64,000 bases of DNA. Source: Hyperoplus lanceolatus (lineage: Eukaryota > Chordata > Actinopteri > Uranoscopiformes > Ammodytidae). Shown piece by piece: positions 30,229-43,680 of the stretch (position 1 is the stretch's first letter; each line of letters starts with the position of its first letter). The notes below the pieces were generated by a model. That model worked only from the letters and a program-made list of their open reading frames with translations. It did no database searches and was not told the DNA's origin. A program made the position numbers and the translations under genes. The DNA lies in NCBI GenBank assembly GCA_026929865.2, contig CM049417.1, positions 15,722,501 to 15,786,500 on the forward strand, read 5' to 3'.

Positions 30229-31486
30229 CATCGCTTAGAAATGACAACCCATGTATGCAATACGCCTACCTAAAAGCAGGGGTAAGTCATTCCTGAGGCA
30301 GTGTAAAACAGAGGGTTAAAATGCACAAACACAAACTTAGACACAACCAAGGTTGTTGTGTGTAGATTTGACTTCAAGAAATTGATTTTATGAATTAACT
30401 TTGTGTAGGTCAGTTGACGTGAAAGTTGTAAAACAAGAGTTTCAAAGTGATGGATCTTTTGCCCAAGCTCAGATTCAGTTCTTTATTTACAGTATGGAAC
30501 CAGACTGACAAATTCTGGCCAAAATTGTGGCAATGGCGGAAAGCTCCGTGTTCGTCAAAGATGCTGGGATTGATGGAATTTAAGAATCAAAATTATAGAA
30601 AAATTGAAGAACAAAACTAGTTTTAGTTTATACATTAAACTATGTATACTTTATTAAACAAATACATTTGACCAAAATTTGACGAGGGGAGAATCCGGTT
30701 TGACAGTGATGCAGACCAAAAGGTTGAGCAAGTTCAGTTTGAGACATGTCAAAAGATGGATGGATGTACTGACACCCTTAGGCTCCATCAGTTGTTGGGG
30801 ACGATTTAAAATAGCAAGTTCAGAAATATACTGACTATTGGTCCACAGTCTGGGTGAAAATACAAAAAACAAACACCTGAACCTATCTCTTGTGATACAA
30901 CATACCCATGTCTTGTATCCAGTTGTAATGCAGGTCTTCAGCTAACGTCCAAGTGTCCAAGCTCAACCCAAGCACACAATCCCTGTGTGTTAACTAATCA
31001 TCAAGGTTATTATTACAGACTAAACAAAGTTTCTCTGGGGACACAGAATACATTGTGTAGCTGTATATGCAGGCTTAATATAGTACTCGTCTTGAATACT
31101 AAACTCCTTTTAGATACGTTCAATTGGTGGACTGTCCAATTTCACATCACCTCAGATAGTTGAATATCTATAATACCTTGGACTCTTGTTAATCTCTGAT
31201 CCATGGTTTAGGTGATTTAGGCTTAACACCTGCATTTGACTGGAAAAGGCGTACAAAGCTCATACTGACATTTTCAAATTAAAGCTGTTGATTTTACCAT
31301 TCTTGTGCCTTAATTTTTTTTTTTACAGAATGCATAACTGAAGTGAGTTTTACAGACAGTTTTATTGTGGCAGGCACGAAAAAGAGTCCCATTAGGATGT
31401 ATCCTGAGAAACTCATAGCGTTAGTCAACAGACAATAGATGTATCAGAGTTAATCGGAGTGCATCATATCCAACAGCCCCAGATAA
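30227..31486. other. Intronic sequence, nothing recognised
   Basis: AT-rich, with a T run near 31315-31324. No gene was seen. Confidence 0.5.
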
Positions 31487-31494
31487 TGTGGTGG

Positions 31495-32940
31495 TAGGGA
31501 TGGGAATCGAGAACCGGTTCTTGTTCAGACCCGGTTCCGAGTCCACCAATTCCTTGGAATCGTTAACATGCCTGCTTAACGATGCCGCTTATCGGTTCCG
31601 CTCGTAGCAAATGCGTCATGACTTCAGACACGTGCTGCTTTGTTTTGGTTCAGAACGCAGCAAACATGACGTCGAGGCAGAAGCGCTCTAAAGTGTGGTT
31701 GTATTACACATGAAAAGGCAACAATACGGTAAAGTTTCCATTTCATCAAATGACTCGTGCACAAGCAAGCGCGCAGACTGCGATCCTGACGGTTGAACGT
31801 TCAAACGTCTGCACCAGAATTGCCCACCACTTGGATTTGAACATACAATGTAGGCTATATGAATTAATGTGTGTGTAAGCCTAGGTGTGGGCAAGTGAAA
31901 GAGGGAGATACATAAAAAGGCGAGAGCAGCATACAAACAGGAAAAAAGGATTTCTTATTCGCTTCCAAAGGCCCGCTGTTTACTCTCGTTCATCAGCTGT
32001 TAAATGTTGCCTTGAAGCACGGCAGTGGGGACGAATGCAAAACAACACACAGCGGGACTCGGCGGTCCGGTGGTAAGGACACTTTAACAATACGCTTTAT
32101 AAAGACAGTAAGACACACTTAAAATAACGCTCTCTGCCCGATACAAAAAGCTCTGCCTTGGATTACTTGAGCGATCGATGTGTATAAAACCATCCGCTAT
32201 ACGTGTCTGATGCAGGGACATTATATTAGCCTAATAAACAGCGCGGTGAACATAACAGCATACATTGTAAAGCTGAGATGGAGCGGTGACTCCTTGTCGT
32301 TGGCGTGGTGAAGAATAAGCAAAGTGATACATTCTCTTAAAGCCTTTATGGCGTATTTATTCTCTTCTTGACAGTTTGACCTGAGGCGTTAACATAGTGA
32401 CATCATCACGTTGGCCTTTCAGAGTAAGGGCGCAATCATATAATAACACTTAACATACATTAAAGATCTCGTATCCTTCCTGAGAGGGCAAACATGATAA
32501 TCGTTCTGCATTTAAAGAGTTGGTATTATCTTTTCAAAAGACTTATTTGTGTTTTTTCTGTCAGTTGAATTTTGTTTTAAGTGCCAATGAGCACTGTTAA
32601 TATTCCAAAAGGCACAAGCTCTTCCTTGACTGTTTTAAGTATGTGTTTTTAGTTTGTAGGGCACATAAGGGCATTTGGGCTTAAAAACCAAAAAAAAAAT
32701 TGTCTGGACCAATTAATGTGAAAATTGACAATTTCCTAATCTAAAGTAGCTTGATAATCTTTCAATGCATACACTAGACACTTCTGATCAGATATTAAAT
32801 AGAGTTAATACAAACAAACTAATTTGTACATATTCTCTCACCCAATGAGAATCGATAAGAGAATCGATAAGGAATCGGATCGATAAGCAGAATCGGAACC
32901 GGAATCGGAATCGCTAAATTCTTATCAATTCCCATCCCTA
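31495..32940 (+). mobile_element. hAT-superfamily DNA transposon, internally degraded (1,446 bp)
   Basis: The ends are perfect inverted repeats, TAGGGATGGGAAT on the left and ATTCCCATCCCTA on the right. Both ends continue inward with sub-terminal GGTTCC/GGAACC and ATCGATAAG-type motifs. A perfect 8 bp target duplication, TGTGGTGG, flanks the element (31487-31494 and 32941-32948). An 8 bp duplication is the hAT signature. Near the left end lies a short BED zinc-finger-like reading (31666-31713), so this copy seems to derive from an autonomous element whose transposase is now almost entirely lost. No long transposase frame remains. Confidence 0.9.
31666..31713 (+). pseudogene. Remnant of hAT transposase N-terminus (BED-finger start)
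   Basis: ATG opens MTSRQKRSKVWLYYT and then meets TGA. KRSKVW followed by an aromatic pair and T is the typical start of the BED zinc finger found in ZBED-type hAT transposases. The reading can be followed a few codons past the stop (KGNNTVK), but no Cys-Cys or His zinc ligands follow. This is a degenerate fragment only. The assignment rests on about 15 residues. Confidence 0.55.
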
Positions 32941-32948
32941 TGTGGTGG

Positions 32949-36070
<3,122 letters not shown>

Positions 36071-36122
<52 letters not shown>

Positions 36123-36137
36123 TCTCTCCCTCTCTCT
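36071..36137. repeat. (CT)n microsatellite
   Basis: Perfect until about 36117, then interrupted by CCC. Confidence 0.96.
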
Positions 36138-36867
36138 CACTCACTGCAGCCCAACACTGGCTTTAAGGAAAATCAATAGAAATCAACGTGATTAAGTGCA
36201 CGAAAAAAAGGCTGAAAGTTTACCGGACTCCCATGTTGTCTTTGCCATGTTTGTGCTTGTAAATTAAAATTACCATTAGGGTATAGGGTCAAACGAATTA
36301 CACAGTCATTCCTTAAACTGTGCATGCAGAGGGACTGACAGCGCTGTGACCGTATAGCCAAAGAACAGCAGAGGCATTTCCCAGGCTCCCTAAAGTGGAA
36401 AAAAAGAACGAGAAGTGCTAAGTAAGGGAAGATCAAGTTGACATTTGTGAAAAAATCTAATTCGGATGTGTCAGACTCTGTATCCCTGAAAAGAGATCAA
36501 TGCCACCGCACCAGCAGCAGCAAAAAAAAAAGACCAAAGAGAACTGCCTATATATTTTTATATCAACTTCAAGGCTCTGTATAAACACAGGTACTGTGAG
36601 AAATACAATTACCACCATTGTCAAACTAATGGCTTTGATCCTCTTTACCTGCTTTGCCATTACATTGACTGTACAGGTGAGTCTATAAGGACATAAAGCT
36701 ATAAATACTACACTGATGTCAAAGTGTTACATTACATAACTGCCAGGACCCTATACTGACGGACAGGACACCATTGTTTGTGCCTGAATTACGTCCGGTG
36801 CTGTGGAAAATGTCATGCCAAAGAAAAGCTAATACATGGTCAGTCTTACAGGGAAAGGAATGAGAGC

Positions 36868-37237
36868 TTAAAGGAGAAGTCAGTGATATTTTTTTGTTAA
36901 ATAAAAGTATTAAATTGATCTATATTCATACAGCAATCACTTAAACAGTATGCACAGTTCATAACACTGGTCTCCCAGTCATTCAGCTTTGCAGTAATTC
37001 CCAGATAAAAATGTTAGTATCCAGCTCGTTTTTATCCAATCAGGAAACAGAGCGCTATAAAGAGGCGGGGTCTCTGTGCCTGTGAACGATGACTAGCTGC
37101 TTTCCATCACGGCACTATATGACGAAGAAGGCTTTGTGTTCATGTGATGGTGACGTGGGGACGAGGGAGGGGACTGCCAACTGCAGTCACTGACAGGACG
37201 TTAGCTAAAAGGACCATATCACTGACTTCCCCTTCAA
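36868..37237. mobile_element. TTAA-bordered MITE, GAAGTCAGTGATAT family
   Basis: The left end is TTAAAGGAGAAGTCAGTGAT and the right end in reverse is TTGAAGGGGAAGTCAGTGAT, both followed by AT. The left border is TTAA and the right border TTCA, one mismatch away. The 370 bp interior is non-coding. The ends resemble, but are distinct from, the GGTGGAGTCAG family. Confidence 0.75.
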
Positions 37238-40200
37238 GACGATAGGGTAGGTTGAAAAACAATTATTTTGATTATGTGTGTCTAAAATATCAAACCATAG
37301 TACGGTTGAGGTATTATTAGGTAAGGCAGCCCAGGGATGAACTCCAGTCACTGCAATAGAGGATGGATGCACTATGCGCTTCCAGCACCTTCACTTCCAC
37401 ACCCTTGTTTTTCCCCTTGTTACATAACGGACACACTATATGCATCTTGACACTTGGAGTTGGCATCACACCAGCTCTCAGGCAAACTATGTTTATATGC
37501 AATTCACTCACATGGGCAAAAATTATTTAACGCTCTTTGACAATGTGTACAGTATGTTTTAAGCAGCTAATGTTTAAGCACTTTTTTATTGTTTTAGATT
37601 TGAGAAAAAATGTGGTCCTGGAAATTCTAACGTTAAATGTTGTGAAATGATATTTGAAACACAAGGTTATACAAGTTTATTGTATTAAAATAATAATAAA
37701 ACCAAGATTGTTCCCCCTATCAAGTTGTATATTTGCTTAAACTTAACCAAATGCAAGACTCAGGATGCTAACCCCTGTCTATAGAGTCAAATAGCTGAGC
37801 TTCAAAAATGAAACGTGAATAAAATACCCCAAATGTACTTCCTTCCAAACTTGCCGTATTTGGCTGTGTGAACTATTTGCATAAAAACCTAATTTTTAGG
37901 AGATGCCATACCATAAGTCCCGACAGCCCATTATTCTGACAGCTCAATAGTCCGGCATATTTCCACTGAAGTGCAGTTAGTTTTGAGTAGGATATTCCAC
38001 AGACATTCATCCTCGACTAAATCAGGTTTGCGTTAACTGGACAGTATTTTTATAGATGTTCCTAAATCAGCTGATGAATATCTGTTGAATATCTAAAACC
38101 CACTCCACTTCGGTGGAAATTTGTTGGATTATTGAGTTGTCTGGATAATAGGCCATAGGAATAATGGACAGTCCCCTTTCTAGGAAAACACAGAATGCAC
38201 TGAAAGTCTGCACACAAGAAAATAGTGCCCTGCAGTGGTGTCCGATATGAACAGATATGGTATGAATCTGGCCTAAATGCTGCAGTTATTACAGTGGCAA
38301 AAGTAAGCCACACCTGGGCGAGCACTCACTGGCCCATGGAGTAGTAGACACTTGGAGAACATTTTTTTCCATTTGCACCAAGAGAAACCCTCTCGAAACA
38401 ATGAGTGACAGGCCACGCACACAGTTATAGGTCAAGCAGAGAGAGAGACGTCGTGGTTTAATTAGAAAAAAAGCAACGGGGTGAACTTTTCGCTCCGTGC
38501 TCCAAAAGCTTAATGATTTAAAGCTTAAATGAATGGCTCAATGATTAAGTCAGAGAGAAAAGAGAGAGAGAGAGAGACAGGGGAGCGAGACGGTAACAAA
38601 AGCAGCTGTCTCAGAAGTGAGAGAGTGTATATGGAGACCAAGATAACGAAAAGAAGGATAGAGAACAAGATAGAAGCGGAGGGGAGGGAGAGACATAAAG
38701 ACAAAGACACTGGGCATAAATCAAGAGTGAAGCCAAGTGTTAGAAAAGCTGAAAGAGAGATATACCCTTGGGGCTTGTTGTGTTTTTAAAGCCAGACACT
38801 ACAGGCAAAAGCATGGTGTCAATAACTGGTCAATGTTAACCTATGTACATAACAAAATGTACATCTGCGTTTATTGTACTAAACCTTGTCTGTTTGCAAA
38901 TATTTCTCCTATTAAACCATCTATAAAAAGGAAATGATCTCAACATTAGTTTTTTTTCAATAATCTGCCCCCCAAAACACTTCTGAAGCACTAACATCAA
39001 CCTCAGTCTTACTACTATTCTGAAGGTTACACCAGAAATATTTCTTAATATGTTGTAAATTGTCTAATTTGATACAATTTAGTCTTAGCAATATAATAAA
39101 AAGGCATTTTTAAGATCTGTACAAAGTAACTTTTGAATATAAAAATGAAAAAAAGGCTGTATCCAAAATCTCACCTGTAAAAACTTTTGACTCTGACATG
39201 TTTAAATAAACAAACATCGTGATACAAAAAAATATTGACGTAAAGAAAGTTATCAGCTGGCAAAGTTTCAAGTTTAGAGTTAAAATACCCTTTTAACCTG
39301 CAGTGTCTCGGCTAAACCGGCAAACAGGCAGAGATGGAGAGACCAAGAGAGGAGAAGAAAAGAGCAAAGGAATGACAGAGAGAGAGAGAAAGAGACAGAG
39401 AAGCAGTGAGACAAGGTAACCTGGATCAGAGAGGAAAAAGTGGGAGGGAGATCAAACCACAGCGAAAAAAAGAAATATCACAGCAGAAGATCAGAGACGG
39501 AGAGACAGTAAATAAGAGAGGGAGAGGAAGCGAGTGTCAAAGATAGAAAGTAAGAGAAAGGACAGCAAGTTGAAAGAGACACACAGAAGAAAATAATCTA
39601 AAAATGCAACCAAACCAAACACTGTTATCTTGCCAACACGTCTTCCAAACTTTTCATGGCCTCCCGAACAGGGGCGGACTTACAATTACAAAAGGTAGAC
39701 ATTTGCCTTGGGCCCAAAGCTCACAGCGGCCCCCTAAAACTAAACTTTTTTGCTAATTAATAATGCATTTAAAAAAATCCATACACTCAAATGGCATCAG
39801 AATGCTTAATAAATATTCAGATTAATGTGTTTAATGTGTATATGACCAGTTATCTGTTCGCCTTAGGCCCCAAAATCACTATATTGGACCAATCTGCACC
39901 TCACAATTACCATCCAGTGCCAAGATTCACTGCATATGCCGTGATTATTATAAATATGGAAGTCATATCTTGGATATCAGTATGGGATGTGCATGCTTCC
40001 ATGTCTGACTATTTTGTTACCATGATCATATATTGTACAGGGCAAGAATTTCAACAAACATACACATTGTCAGTATTCCAGTGTCCACATGTGTTTACTT
40101 TGAAAAGCCTGTGTTTTAACAGAACACTGCAGAGGCCCGGTGGAAGGAGAGAGAGACAGATAGAGAGCACGGTAAGTCAGCCAGTACAAAGGTGTCCACT

Positions 40201-40299
40201 ATCCCAGGACCCCTCTCCACTGATGGTGATTATAGTCAGGATCAGCAGGGAGAGCCCGACCATGTGGATCCAGGCCAGGACCTGCTCTCACCTGAGGGG
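37238..40299. other. Intronic sequence with purine-rich tracts
   Basis: Purine-rich stretches lie at 38545-38770 and 39330-39595. GGGGCGGACTTAC near 39671 and GCCTTGGGCCC near 39705 resemble hAT terminal motifs, but the right end is not convincing. Confidence 0.45.
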
Positions 40300-40370
40300 G
40301 AGGGAGGGAGGGAGAGAAGGGAGGGAGGGAGAGAAGGGAGGGAGGGAGGGAGGGAGGGAGGGAGGACGAG
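40300..40370. repeat. (GGGA)n / (GGAG)n repeat
   Basis: GGGA and GAGAAGGGAG units repeated, giving a 220-codon chance open frame (39791-40453). Confidence 0.93.
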
Positions 40371-40502
40371 GAAGAGACATGGAGGAAAAGACTGGCAGAC
40401 AAGGGAAAGAAGGAAGGAAATGGAAAGAGGTGGAGGGTGGAAGTAGGACATGAGGAAAAAGATAATAGACACTAGAGACACTCATTGTTAGAGGGGTTTC
40501 TT

Positions 40503-40522
40503 GGCAAGGCAAGGCAAGGCAA
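40503..40522 (-). repeat. LINE 3' terminal tandem repeat
   Basis: GGCAA repeated about four times on the plus strand. This is the short 3' repeat expected at the end of an L2/CR1-type element and marks its 3' boundary. Confidence 0.85.
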
Positions 40523-40700
40523 GTTTATTTATATAGCACAATTCAGACACAAGGCCACTCAAAGTGCTTTACAGGGGCAAGATTAGAATACATAAAACAC
40601 GTTATAAAACATTTAAAAGCGAATAAAAGAAGCAAATAAAAATAAAATTAAAATTAAAACTCAATTTAATAAAAGAAGCAAATAAAATGAAAATTGCAAG

Positions 40701-43322
40701 TTAAAAAGGAAACAAAAAAGTCTTCAGACTCGATTTAAAAGAACTGAGAGTTGCAGCAGACCTCAAGTTCTCTGGGAGTTTGTTCCAGATTGTTGGTGCA
40801 TAAAAACTAAAAGCTGCTTCTCCTCGTTTAGTCCTAACTCTAGGGACTGTAAGTAGACCTGTCCCAGACGACCTAAGGGCTCTGGACGGTTCATAACTTA
40901 TCAGCATATCAGTAATGTATTTTGGCCCTAAACCATTTAGTGCTTTATAAACCAACATCAGAATTTTGAAATCAATTCTTTGAGTGACTGGAAGCCAATG
41001 TAAAGACCTCAGAACTGGGGTAATGTGATCCACCTTTTTGGTCCTAGTGAGGACTCGAGCAGCAGCGTTCTGAATTAGCTGAAGCTGTCTGATTGATTTT
41101 TTTGGAAGGCTAGCAAGGACACTGTTACAGTAGTCAAGTCTACTAAAGATAAATGCATGGACAAGTTTTTCTAAATCTTGCTGAGACATAAGCCCTTTAA
41201 TTCTTGATATGTTTTTTAGGTGGTAGTAGGCTGATTTATTGATTGATTTTATGTGTTTCTTGAAATTCAAGTCAGAGTCTACAACAACACCAAGATTTCT
41301 GGCTTGGGGTGTAGTTTCTAACATAATGGATGTAAGCTGTGCGCTGACTTTTAATTGTTCATCTTTGGCACCAAAGACAATTACTTCAGTTTTATCGTTG
41401 TTTAATTGAAGGAAATTTTGGCACATCCAATCATTGATTTGTTCAATGCACTTACTAAGTGCCTGTATTGGACTGTAGTCTCCTGGTGATATGGTTATGT
41501 AAATTTGTGTGTCGTCTGCATAATTATGGTAGCATAATTTGTTCTTATTCATAATCTGAGCTAGTGGGAGCATGTAGATGTTAAATAGAAGAGGGCCAAG
41601 AATGGAACCTTGGGGGACCCCGCATGTAATATTTGTCCGCTCAGATGTGAAATTGCCTATTGACACACAGTAGTCTCTATCCTTTAAGTAGGATTCAAAC
41701 CAGCTTAGTACAGTTCCCGAAAGTCCAACCCAGTTTGCTAGTCGATCTAGTAATATGCTGTGGTCAACTGTGTCAAAAGCGGCACTGAGATCCAGTAAAA
41801 CTAAGACAGAACTTTTGCCACTGTCTGTGTTTAAATGGATGTCATTGAGGACCTTAACCAGAGCAGTCTCAGTACTGTGGTGTTGTCGAAATCCTGACTG
41901 GAAGACATCAAAGCAGTTATTCATTGCTAAGTAGTTATTTAGCTGTTGATAAACAGCTTTTTCAATGATTTTACTTAAAAATGGTAGGTTAGATATGGGC
42001 CTATAATTTTTCATGAGTGATGTATCTAGATTGTTCTTTTTTAAGAGTGGCTTGATGACTGCTGTTTTCAGGGCCTGTGGGAATACACCTGTCTGAAGGG
42101 ACATATTGACAATTTGTAGAACATCTGAGGCCATACAGCTAAAAACAGTTTTAAAGAAGCCTGTGGGCAGAATGTCAAGGCAACAGGATGAGGAGTTCAG
42201 GTGTTGTATAATGTCCTCCAGGTTTTTGTGGTTTATAAGATAAAATTCTGTCATTGCATTTGAATTGATTTTAAGAGGGAACACATATGTTGAACTTGGT
42301 ATTGATGCAGTGACAGCTTGTCTAATTTTGTGAATTTTCTCAGTAAAGAAGGAGGCAAATTCATTGCAGGCCCTCGTGGAAAGATGCTCAGACGCTACTG
42401 GCATAGGAGGGTTTGTTAATCTGTCGACAGTAGCAAACAGGGCACGTGCATTGTTGTTGTTTTTGGTGATGATGTCAGAAAAGAAAGAATGCCTTGCATT
42501 TCTCAGTTCTGAGTTAAACGTGCACAGTTTCTCTTTGAAAATGTCATAATGAACCTGGAGATTTGTTTTTCGCCACCTGCGTTCTGCTTTACGGCACTCT
42601 CTTCTTTCTATTCTGACCTGCGGGGCATTTCTCCAAGGAGATCTTTTCTTACCAGAGACAACCTTCATCTTAGTGGGCGCAGTAGCATCTATAACACTTG
42701 TAAGTTTGCCGTTAAAGTTGTCTAAGAGCTCCTTAACTGAGTTACAGGGGAGGGGTGGTATCGAAGAAAATGCTTGAATGAATGTTTCACTGGTATTTTC
42801 TGTAATATACCGCTTTTTGATTACTTTTGACTGATCAATTGTGTGAACAGACATTGTACTCTCAAAAAATAAACAGGAATGGTCTGAGAGGGGACCCATA
42901 TCTGCCACTGTTATGTCTGAAATGTTCATTCCTCTGGAAATGATAAGGTCCAGCGTGTGCCCTTTGTTATGAGTTGGTTTGTCAACATGCTGATTTAGTC
43001 CAAAGTTGTCAAGGACACAGCACAGTTCTTTCGCACATCTGTCCTCTGGTTTGTCAGTATGAATATTGAAATCTCCGACGATTAATACACAGTCAAACTC
43101 AGTACAGATTACAGACAGCAGTTCAGTAAATTCATCAAAAAAGCTTGCATTGTATTGTGGTGGCCGGTAGATATTGATGAAAATAGCTCTAGAGGCTGAA
43201 TTTAACTGTAGAGCCACACACTCAAATGAATCAAAATTTCCATAAGACATCTTTTTGCATTGTAGAGATTCTTTAAACAGAATAGCAACCCCCCCCTCCT
43301 TTTTTATGCACTCTGGATTCAC
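40701..43322 (-). pseudogene. LINE ORF2, main part: endonuclease C-terminal half and reverse transcriptase
   Basis: An open reading of 873 codons (true homology begins near residue 7; the first codon is GTG and unlikely to be a real start). Endonuclease motifs are IVGDFNIHTD at 81-90 and the catalytic SDH at 146-148. The reverse transcriptase follows: KNYRPISNLPFLSKIIEK, then QSGFRQHHSTETAL, FDTVDHSILL, GVPQGSILGPLLFNIYM, and the active-site box NYADDTQIY with Y601-ADD-604. The C-terminus (YAPTIWNKLPENLR, then FKSSLKTFLF) is the usual end of CR1/L2 ORF2. The protein nicks target DNA and copies its own RNA onto it (target-primed reverse transcription). All catalytic motifs that I can judge are intact, but the link to the upstream endonuclease half is broken by one frameshift, so this copy is classed as a pseudogene. 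Confidence 0.93.
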
Positions 43323-43680
43323 TCACAAAATTGTAATTTGCGGGGGCGGACTCTATAAGAACAGCTGAGCTGTTATCTTGGTCTAACCAAGTTTCAGTTA
43401 AAAACATAAAATTAAGATTGTGCCTAGTAATAAGATCATTAATTAAAAATGTTTTACCTACCAAGGATCTGATGTTTAATAAAGCTAAATTTAGTGTGTT
43501 CGAAGCATTGTCAGCCCGATTTATTTCAGCACACTGTGGCTGAAGAGGAATGCTTATCAGATTTGATACATTTACAGGATTTAAGAGTTTCCTGTTACTT
43601 GAGATACACTTTGAGAAACAGGGCCCCAGCTTATCCTGTGAGTCGTAGGCGTTAACTAAGTAGCTGCGGCCCGGCACATA
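43273..43680 (-). pseudogene. LINE ORF2, N-terminal endonuclease part
   Basis: This is the start of the AP-like endonuclease. It contains LALLNIRSL, then NDLITRHNLNFMFLTETWLD, the first strands and the catalytic Glu region (LTETWL) of LINE endonucleases. It begins in the same frame directly after the ORF1 stop, with no ATG: the first in-frame Met is inside FMFLTE, too far in for an intact domain. It leaves the endonuclease frame at a run of eight G (about 43290-43297 on this strand) and ends in an unrelated tail (GCYSV) before a stop. The domain continues in the next frame as the 873-codon reading. Confidence 0.85.

Noticed and set aside
39661-39910. Possible hAT element with GGGGCGGACTTAC and GCCTTGGGCCC motifs
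   Set aside because: Only one end is plausible. The opposite end and the target duplication could not be matched.
40192-40512. Overlapping Gly/Arg- and Pro/Ser-rich frames
   Set aside because: They come from the (GGGA)n repeat at 40300-40370.
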